In this document: positions 8,185-13,664 of the stretch, one piece after another
Layout of the letters: every line of letters starts with the position of its first letter
Position numbering within the stretch: position 1 is the first letter of the stretch
Assembly: GCA_036258055.1 (NCBI GenBank)
Contig: DATAEK010000080.1
Span: 1-19,946, forward strand
Length of the DNA: 19,946 nucleotides
Origin: DATAEK01 sp036258055
GTDB taxonomy: Bacteria; Acidobacteriota; Vicinamibacteria; Vicinamibacterales; 2-12-FULL-66-21
Direction of reading: 5' to 3'
The notes under the pieces: generated by a model
Seen by the model: the letters and a program-made list of their open reading frames with translations, nothing else
What the model was told of the DNA's origin: nothing
Database searches by the model: none
Made by a program: the position numbers and the translations under genes

Positions 8185-8286
8185 GGCTAGGACGGCGTAA
8201 CAGGATTGTTTCCAGTCGCTTAGAAGGACGAGCCGGTCTCCGGGTGCCGCTGAACCCCTCGCCGGCCGATAATCGGGGGACTACAG

Positions 8287-8802
8287 ATGTCGCGTCGCGG
8301 GACACTTGGGGCTCTTTGCTTGATGGCGGTGGCGGCGGGAGGCTGCGCCTCGACCGGTGCCGTTCCCCAGCCTTTTCCCGTCCCGGGAGGGGCCCCTCCC
8401 CCGTCTCCGGGCGTGTCCCAGCCTGGCCCAGCCGACGGCTACGCCATCGCAGGAACGGCGCTCGGGCTCCGCGGGAGCCCCTACCGGAACGGCGGCAGCA
8501 ATCCCGCTGGATTCGATTGCAGCGGCTTCATCTGGTACGTCTTCGCGCAGCACGGCGTGCGGGTTCCGCGCACGGTAACCGAGCAGTTCCAATCGGGCTC
8601 TCCAGTCGATCCGAACGCGCTCGAAGCGGGCGACCTCGTCTTCTTTGCCACGGATGGCGGCCAGACGGTGACCCACGTCGGGATGGTGATCGGCGGCGAC
8701 GAGTTCGTCCACGCGCCGAGCTCACGCGGTGAAGTGCGCGTCGAGCGAATGGGATCGGGCTACTGGGGGTCCCGATTCGTGGGAGCGCGCCGGATTCGGT
8801 AG
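8287..8802 (+). CDS. NlpC/P60 family cell-wall hydrolase, lipoprotein
   Basis: Probable gamma-D-glutamyl-diaminopimelate-type peptidoglycan endopeptidase, tethered to a membrane in the periplasm. The 171-aa product has a signal peptide ending in a lipobox-like VAAGGC (Cys20), then a Pro/Gly-rich linker (25-50), then the NlpC/P60 domain. The catalytic triad residues are visible: Cys78 in GFDCSGF, His130 in VTHVGMVIG and His142 in FVHAPS. The ATG is preceded by GGGGGA at a good distance. It is the only complete plus-strand gene in the window and is divergent from the HNH gene. A GATAAT 10-15 bp before the RBS may be its -10 box. The gene next to it on the right converges on it within 5 bp. Confidence 0.92.
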   Translation: MSRRGTLGALCLMAVAAGGCASTGAVPQPFPVPGGAPPPSPGVSQPGPADGYAIAGTALGLRGSPYRNGGSNPAGFDCSGFIWYVFAQHGVRVPRTVTEQFQSGSPVDPNALEAGDLVFFATDGGQTVTHVGMVIGGDEFVHAPSSRGEVRVERMGSGYWGSRFVGARRIR

Positions 8803-8807
8803 CGGCG

Positions 8808-9620
8808 CTACGCCGCGCGGTGCTGTCCTTTTCGGGTCAGCCGTCGCGTGCAGCTCTCGGTGAACTGACGGATATGCAGATCGTTCTCGGTGTAGATGAC
8901 CGGCTGGTTCCAGGGCTTCAGCGGTTCCACCCTGACGATCGGATCCGATAGCGGAATGTCCAGCGGTTCCTGATACCGCTGCGGGAACGACGGGAAATTG
9001 CGAAACGTCGTCGCCACGACCCCGCCGTAGTGTTGGTTCAAACCCGCGAAGTCGTACTCGAGAAAACGGCGCACCTCGGGGTCGGGATCCGTTGCCAGGT
9101 ATTCCCTGACCATGTGGGCGACTTCCTCGTAGAACAGCGGCCCGTGTGTGCGCGGCGAGTCGGAACCGTCAGCGCGCACCACGCGACGCAGTCCGGTTTC
9201 GAGCGGATCGATGTGATAGAGCTCGTGCACGATGGTATCGAGCTTCGCGACCCAGTTCGGCATCCCGGGATAGAGCTCTGCTTTTCGCGATCGCTCGAGC
9301 GCCTGATCGCAGTAGCGGGGAATCACGAACGAGATCAGATATTTGATGCTGCTCGTCCCGATGCGGACGACCGGGGACTTCGTGATGAACCACTCGGAAC
9401 GGCGGGTCAGCTCGCCCGTCGCGCGATCGCGCCAGAAGTAGTAGCCGGGCTCGCTGTTGGGCAGCGTCAGGCAGTGGCACGTCGCGAACGGCCCTTCTGT
9501 TCCGGTGCGTCCGTAGCGGCCGAACACGAGGACCTCTGAGAGATCGATGAACGAGAGCGACGACGTGCGTGAGACGACGTCCTGCATCAGGAGCGCGATG
9601 CGCTCGGTGTAATTGATCAT
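8808..9620 (-). CDS. Conserved protein with HExxH putative metallopeptidase motif
   Basis: Function not known to me. The 270-aa form (ATG at 9620) contains IVHELYHIDP with His132, Glu133 and His136, the zinc-protease HExxH signature. An ETGLRR and THGPLFYEEVAHMV stretch follows, which may provide a third ligand. The layout recalls small putative metallopeptidases with HELLHI...GGLRPHG patterns. There is no signal peptide or membrane segment, so it is probably cytoplasmic. A GTG start at 9665 (285 aa) is also possible and has a GCGAGG nearby; I prefer the ATG because MINYTERIALLMQDVVSRT is a cleaner N-terminus. A strong promoter lies at 9708-9737. It converges with the lipoprotein gene, and no partner gene is evident. 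Confidence 0.75.
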   Translation of the reverse strand: MINYTERIALLMQDVVSRTSSLSFIDLSEVLVFGRYGRTGTEGPFATCHCLTLPNSEPGYYFWRDRATGELTRRSEWFITKSPVVRIGTSSIKYLISFVIPRYCDQALERSRKAELYPGMPNWVAKLDTIVHELYHIDPLETGLRRVVRADGSDSPRTHGPLFYEEVAHMVREYLATDPDPEVRRFLEYDFAGLNQHYGGVVATTFRNFPSFPQRYQEPLDIPLSDPIVRVEPLKPWNQPVIYTENDLHIRQFTESCTRRLTRKGQHRAA

Positions 9621-9707
9621 GCCCACACACACCGCGGCCCGAGAGGAACGTCCCTTTCGGCGCACGTCCTCGCCGCATCAGAGGGAGCTGTGATGAAGCG
9701 TGACGCG

Positions 9708-9737
9708 ACTATAGAGACACTGGGCGCAATCTGTCAA
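9708..9737 (-). promoter_or_regulatory. Strong sigma-70-type promoter of the HELYH gene
   Basis: Minus strand: TTGACA (9737-9732), 18-bp spacer, TATAGT (9713-9708). This is the best consensus promoter in the window. It fires toward the putative metallopeptidase gene, with a leader of about 35 nt (GTG 9665) or 80 nt (ATG 9620). The surrounding 9666-9823 gap is AT-richer than the genes and has no ORF of note. Confidence 0.75.
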
Positions 9738-9823
9738 GGTGAGCCGATTGCTCTTAATAGCAGAGTTTCATGGACTTACAGGGTAATTTGGACCCGTTCG
9801 GGCAGTCACGAATTTGCCCGGTT

Positions 9824-10690
9824 TCAGGCCCCGCCAGGACCTCCACCACGCGGCTTCGCCGGTGACGGCTTGTCGATCGGCACGACCTGTCCGGGCAACA
9901 CGTCAGGCGCGCCCGTGGCTGGTGGCGGCACATCCGGCAGATCCGGAACCGGCGCCAGCGCCGGCGCCGGCGCTTCCGTGATCACGGGCGGTGGTGTGAC
10001 ACCGCCCATGCGTTGCAGGATCATCTGCTGTCGTCGGCGGAGACGCGGTGATGGACGGCCGGGATCGAGCACACGCGGATTGATGATCGCCGCAGCGAGG
10101 AGCGCCGACTCCGACGCATCGAGATCCGCGGCCGGCTTGCGGAAGTACGAACGGGCGGCGGCGTCCGCGCCGTAGATCCCGTCGCCCCATTCGATCACAT
10201 TCAGATAGAGCTCGAGGATCCGCTGCTTCGTGAGCTCCGCTTCGAGACGCCGGGCGATCAAGAGCTCGCGAATCTTGCGGATCGGATTCTTCGAAGGCGA
10301 CAAGTACAGATTCTTGGCGAGCTGCTGGGTGATCGTGCTCGCGCCACGCGCGAACTCCATGCGCTCGAAATTCACCTCCATCGATTCCTTGATCTGCTCG
10401 AAGTCGACGCCGCCATGCGTCCAGAAGGCGCTGTCTTCTGCAACGAGCACGGCCTTCTTCAGGTGTGACGAGATGCGCGCATACGGCGCCCAGCGCTGGA
10501 CGCGACGCGGTTGCTCCCCTTTGTCGTGCGCCTCACGCGCACGAATCTCGATGAAGGCGGTCGTCGCTGGATTGGAGGTTTTGAGATCTCGGACGTCGGG
10601 GAGCGTCAGATAGATGTAGGCCGCGCAGCCGAAGCCGGCGGCGAGCGCGACGAGGATCGCTCGACCTGCGAGCCTCAGTATTCGGCGCAC
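9824..10690 (-). CDS. mtgA: Monofunctional biosynthetic peptidoglycan transglycosylase MtgA
   Basis: GT51 glycosyltransferase that polymerises lipid II into glycan strands at the periplasmic face of the inner membrane. In the 288-aa form an N-terminal membrane anchor (about residues 8-30) precedes the GT51 domain. Motifs are VLVAEDSAFWTHGGVD (catalytic Glu85), ARGASTITQQLAKNLYLS, RKIRELLIARRLE and ILELYLNVIEWGDGIYGADAAA. There is no transpeptidase domain. The C-terminal roughly 60 residues form an unusual Pro/Ala-rich tail. The start is uncertain: the GTG at 10690 gives a normal MRRILRLAGRA N-terminus, with TATAAT just upstream. A TTG at 10747 would add 19 basic residues and lies 10 bp after the aminotransferase stop. 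Neither has a good Shine-Dalgarno. Confidence 0.93.
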   Translation of the reverse strand: MRRILRLAGRAILVALAAGFGCAAYIYLTLPDVRDLKTSNPATTAFIEIRAREAHDKGEQPRRVQRWAPYARISSHLKKAVLVAEDSAFWTHGGVDFEQIKESMEVNFERMEFARGASTITQQLAKNLYLSPSKNPIRKIRELLIARRLEAELTKQRILELYLNVIEWGDGIYGADAAARSYFRKPAADLDASESALLAAAIINPRVLDPGRPSPRLRRRQQMILQRMGGVTPPPVITEAPAPALAPVPDLPDVPPPATGAPDVLPGQVVPIDKPSPAKPRGGGPGGA

Positions 10691-10757
10691 CGGCCGATTA
10701 TAGCGCCCGGCCTTGCGCGCCGCCGCGCGCTTCCCCGCTGCAGCCAATCGAGACGAT

Positions 10758-11900
10758 CTACCCGGCGGCCGCTTCCGCCGCCGCCACCGCGGCGCCGGTA
10801 TCGCGCGCGCGATAGCCGGCGCTCTGCAGCGCTCGCTCGAAGGCGGTCAGGAACAGCAGCACGTTTGCCAGCGTGGAGCCGGACCCCATGATCCCCACAC
10901 GCCAGATGCGGCCGGCCAGCGGACCCAGACCCGCTCCGATCTCGATGTTGAACACCTGCAGGAGATGACGGCGGACCGCGGCCTCGTCGACGCCGTCAGG
11001 TACGCGCACGGCGTTCAGCGTCCAGAGCCGCTCCGCCGGTGGCGGGAGCAGTGACAGGCCGAGAGCGTCGAGTCCGGCGGTGAGCGCCAGATGATGGCGG
11101 CGATGGCGATCGTAGCGCGCCTGCAGACCTTCCTCTTCGACCGCGGCCAGCGCCTCCTGGAGCGCGTACATCAGCGGTGCGGACAGCGTGTGATGGTAGC
11201 GCCGGTTGACCCAATAGTCCTCGAGGAGCTGCAGATCGAGATAGAAGCTGCGCGAGGGGACGCGCTGCGCGCGCGCCCGAGCGGAGAACGAAATCGGGGC
11301 GAGACCTGACGGCGCGCCGAGCCCCTTCTGCGAGCAGCTGTAGCAGACGTCGATGCCCCAGTCGCCGGTCTTCACCGGCATGCCGCCGAGCGACGTCACG
11401 GCATCGACGACGGTCAGTGCTCCATGCGCCGAGGCGAGCCGCGCGATCTCGGCGACAGGATTGAGAACCCCGGTCGAGGTTTCCGCGTGAACGATAGCGA
11501 CGATGTCGGCCGGCTGCGACGCCAGCGCACGTTCGACTGCCGCGGGATCGACGGCGCGGCCCCACTCCACCTCGATTTCGGTGACGCCGGCGCCGTATCG
11601 CTGAAAGATCTGCGACAGCCGCTGACCGAAGTACCCCGTGACGACCACGAGCACTCGCGCGCCAGGCGCCGTGACGTTGGCGACCGCCGCCTCCATCCCG
11701 GACGTGCCCGTTCCGGACACGGCGAACGTGAACGCGTCGCTTCGCGCACCGAACACCGGCTCGAGCCGCCGCCGCACATCGTCGAGAATCCGCAGCATCT
11801 CGGGATCGAGATGGCTGAGCACCGGCTCGGCGAGCGCGCGCATCACGCGCGCCGCGATTGGACTCGGGCCGGGGCCCAGCAGCAGCCGTTCAGGAATCAT
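10758..11900 (-). CDS. AGXT-like alanine/serine-glyoxylate aminotransferase (class V, PLP)
   Basis: Class V PLP aminotransferase, strongly like AGXT: it would transfer an amino group from alanine or serine to glyoxylate, giving glycine. The 380-aa protein starts with the family's LLLGPGPSP motif. It carries SGTGTSGMEAAVANV (62-76), the PLP-contacting Asp166 in VVDAVTSLGG and the Schiff-base Lys192 in SCSQKGLGAPSG. YHHTLSAPLMYALQEAL and GLGPLAGRIWRVGIMG follow, as in human AGXT (K209 region and C-terminal domain). Its ATG overlaps the stop of the aldolase gene by 4 nt (ATGA), which implies translational coupling. The tail is a low-complexity Ala run. Phosphoserine or serine-pyruvate transaminase activities are possible alternatives within the family. 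Confidence 0.88.
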   Translation of the reverse strand: MIPERLLLGPGPSPIAARVMRALAEPVLSHLDPEMLRILDDVRRRLEPVFGARSDAFTFAVSGTGTSGMEAAVANVTAPGARVLVVVTGYFGQRLSQIFQRYGAGVTEIEVEWGRAVDPAAVERALASQPADIVAIVHAETSTGVLNPVAEIARLASAHGALTVVDAVTSLGGMPVKTGDWGIDVCYSCSQKGLGAPSGLAPISFSARARAQRVPSRSFYLDLQLLEDYWVNRRYHHTLSAPLMYALQEALAAVEEEGLQARYDRHRRHHLALTAGLDALGLSLLPPPAERLWTLNAVRVPDGVDEAAVRRHLLQVFNIEIGAGLGPLAGRIWRVGIMGSGSTLANVLLFLTAFERALQSAGYRARDTGAAVAAAEAAAG

Positions 11901-12796
11901 CGAACAACCTCCGCGGACGCCGGCAAGGCCGCGAGTGCCGCGCGGATCTGATCGAGCGCGTCACCGGAGGCCGGCGTCAGGGGCAGCCGGGGCATCCCCG
12001 CGCGGTATCCGGCCATCGTCATCGCCGCCTTCAGCCCCGGCACACCGTACTCGGTCGTCACCAGCCGCGCGAGCGGCGTGATCCGACGCTGCAGCTCGCG
12101 CGCCTCGGCATGACGGCCGGCGCGAAAGTGCTGAAAGAGCTGCACGCAGATCTCCGGCACGACGCACGCCACAGCGAGAATGCCGCCGACCGCCCCCATG
12201 CACAACGCCGGGTAGAACGGCGGCGCCGATCCCGCAATCACGGAGAAGGGCGGCGCCGCCGCGTCCACGAACGCGCCGACCTGCGCCGCATCGCTTCCCG
12301 TTTCCTTGATGCCGGCGATGTTCGCGTGCTGAGACAGACGCGCGATCAACGCCGGGACGAGATTGATGCCCGAGACCGCCGGGTAGTTGTAGAGGAGAAC
12401 AGGCACGGGCGACCCGTCCGCCACCAGCGAGTAGTGGCGCGCCAGCGCATCGACGGTCATCCGGCCCTTGTAGTAGGACGGCGTGCGGACCAGCACGGCA
12501 TCGGCGCCGAGCGCCGCGGCACGTTTCGAGGCCGCAATCGTGGCCGGCGTCGACTCCCGTCCCGTGCCGGCAATGAGCAGACGATCGCGCGGCACCGCGT
12601 CGCGGGCGGCGGCGATCACTCGATCCGATTCCGCCTCGTCCAGGAGAGGCGCCTCACCGTTCGAGCCGAGCGCGACGACGCCGCCCGTTCCCGCCCGCAT
12701 CCACTTCTCGACGTTCGCGGCAATTGCCGACGTCTCGACGGCGCCGTCGTCGGAGAACGGCGTCGCCATCGGCGGAAACACCGACGCAAAAGTCAT
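11897..12796 (-). CDS. DHDPS-family aldolase, HOGA1-like (4-hydroxy-2-oxoglutarate aldolase)
   Basis: Class I Schiff-base aldolase of the DapA/NAL fold (299 aa). It lacks the GTTGE motif of true DapA and instead has ALGSNGEAPLL (Ser45-Asn46), as in mammalian HOGA1. Similarity continues at RLLIAGTGRESTPATI, ADAVLVRTPSYYKGRMTVDAL, LLYNYPAVSG (Tyr136), NIAGIKETGSD (Lys164, Schiff base) and EYGVPGLKAAMTMAGY. The likely reaction is cleavage of 4-hydroxy-2-oxoglutarate to pyruvate and glyoxylate. The coupled AGXT-like gene downstream would remove the glyoxylate, which supports the call over dihydrodipicolinate synthase or KDG aldolase. The ATG at 12796 lies very close to a possible promoter. Confidence 0.88.
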   Translation of the reverse strand: MTFASVFPPMATPFSDDGAVETSAIAANVEKWMRAGTGGVVALGSNGEAPLLDEAESDRVIAAARDAVPRDRLLIAGTGRESTPATIAASKRAAALGADAVLVRTPSYYKGRMTVDALARHYSLVADGSPVPVLLYNYPAVSGINLVPALIARLSQHANIAGIKETGSDAAQVGAFVDAAAPPFSVIAGSAPPFYPALCMGAVGGILAVACVVPEICVQLFQHFRAGRHAEARELQRRITPLARLVTTEYGVPGLKAAMTMAGYRAGMPRLPLTPASGDALDQIRAALAALPASAEVVR

Positions 12797-12803
12797 GTGG
12801 CCG

Positions 12804-12833
12804 AGCGTACCGAGTGCTTCGAAGGGTTGTCAA
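12804..12833 (-). promoter_or_regulatory. Possible promoter of the aldolase-aminotransferase operon
   Basis: Minus strand: TTGACA (12833-12828), 18-bp spacer, weak TACGCT (12809-12804). If used, transcription would begin at or next to the ATG at 12796, giving a leaderless mRNA. The -35 is perfect but the -10 is poor, so confidence is low. Confidence 0.4.
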
Positions 12834-12837
12834 ATTT

Positions 12838-12961
12838 TGGAGGGGCGGAGGCGGAGGGGACGGAGGGCGCGGAGGATCTCTACACGGAGGGCGCGGAGGT
12901 TATTGGGGTTCGGGCGCGGAGCGGAGCGGAGGGCACGGAGGCCAAGGTGGTCTCCGTGCCC
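12838..12961. repeat. GGAGG-rich intergenic repeat element ending in a hairpin
   Basis: Roughly 9-bp units of the form (G/A)CGGAGGGC recur along 12838-12940 with one AT-richer interruption. The right end is a perfect 10-bp stem GGGCACGGAG (12931-12940) / CTCCGTGCCC (12952-12961) with an 11-nt loop. It fills the gap between the GNAT gene stop (12984) and the aldolase promoter. Purine-rich CACGGAGG-type intergenic repeats are common in genomes of soil and environmental phyla and are often mistranslated as LRALR-type proteins. Here I call it non-coding. The hairpin may also end the cassette transcript. Confidence 0.65.
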
Positions 12962-12983
12962 GCCGCGTTTCGTGCAACGTGTG

Positions 12984-13664
12984 TCAGTGAACCCAGCTGC
13001 TGCGGAGCGACCTGACCGGCCGTCCACGATGCCAGTCTTCGTCGAGAATCGTCCAGAGCGTCTGGTCGAGATACTCGCCATTGCGCAGGAACGATTTGCG
13101 CAGCACCCCTTCCTGCTGGGCGCCGATTTTGCGGAGCGCGCCGTTGCCGCGTCCGTTGGCCACGGCCGCGCGCGCTTCGAGCCGGTGCGCGCCGATCGCG
13201 TCGAAGGTGAAGTCCACGATCATCGCCGCGCCGTCCTGGAACACGCCCGTGCCCCAGAACGCGGATCCGATCGCGAAGCCCCATTCGGCGGTCTCGAACG
13301 CGGGATCGAGCTGGCGGATCTGGAAGATCCCGACCGCCGCGTCCATCCCGTGCGGCACGACCGCGAAGCAGACGTAGCGTCCCGCGGCCCGTTCACGATG
13401 GGTCCAGGCAATGAACCGCTCGAACCCTTCGATCGTCGTCGGCGGCGGCGAGATGAAGCGGGCCACCTCCTCCGTCGACAACATTGCCAGCAGCGACGGC
13501 GCATCCGAGAGCCGCAGCTCGCGAAGCGTGACCATCGTGCCGGCCATCACCGGCAGCGACTGCCGCCAGTCGGTCGACGTGACCGTGCTGGAGCTCGCCT
13601 TGGCGATGACGTCGTGCACATTCATCTCGGTTTCAGCGGCTTCGCGGAAAGGCATCTTTTCCAT
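12984..13664 (-). CDS. GNAT family N-acetyltransferase, RimJ/RimL type (cassette copy 1)
   Basis: Predicted cytoplasmic acetyl-CoA-dependent acetyltransferase (226 aa) of unknown substrate. It shows the RimL-like order: VTLRELRLSDAPSLLAMLSTEEVARFISPPP, AVGIFQIRQL, TAEWGFAIGSAFWGTGVFQDGA (acetyl-CoA loop region) and AHRLEARAAVANGRGNGALRKIGA. The longer upstream frame is not used: the ATG at 13664 has an AAGGAGG 8 nt upstream, and its first base is the last base of the protease stop (TAATG). It is therefore translationally coupled to the protease. A close paralog lies on the other side of the protease at 15931-16587; the core is about 60% identical by eye, with runs such as TAEWGFAIG, HRLEARAA and NGRGNGAL exact. 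Confidence 0.9.
   Translation of the reverse strand: MEKMPFREAAETEMNVHDVIAKASSSTVTSTDWRQSLPVMAGTMVTLRELRLSDAPSLLAMLSTEEVARFISPPPTTIEGFERFIAWTHRERAAGRYVCFAVVPHGMDAAVGIFQIRQLDPAFETAEWGFAIGSAFWGTGVFQDGAAMIVDFTFDAIGAHRLEARAAVANGRGNGALRKIGAQQEGVLRKSFLRNGEYLDQTLWTILDEDWHRGRPVRSLRSSWVH

Noticed and set aside
6415..8190. 591-aa plus-strand frame across three minus-strand genes
   Set aside because: It crosses the propeller gene and the HNH gene in antisense; both are strongly supported by motifs.
12838..12990. Small Gly/Arg-rich or LRALR-type proteins read from the GGAGG repeat
   Set aside because: Repeats read in any frame give such peptides; no ribosome binding site or homology beyond repeat composition.
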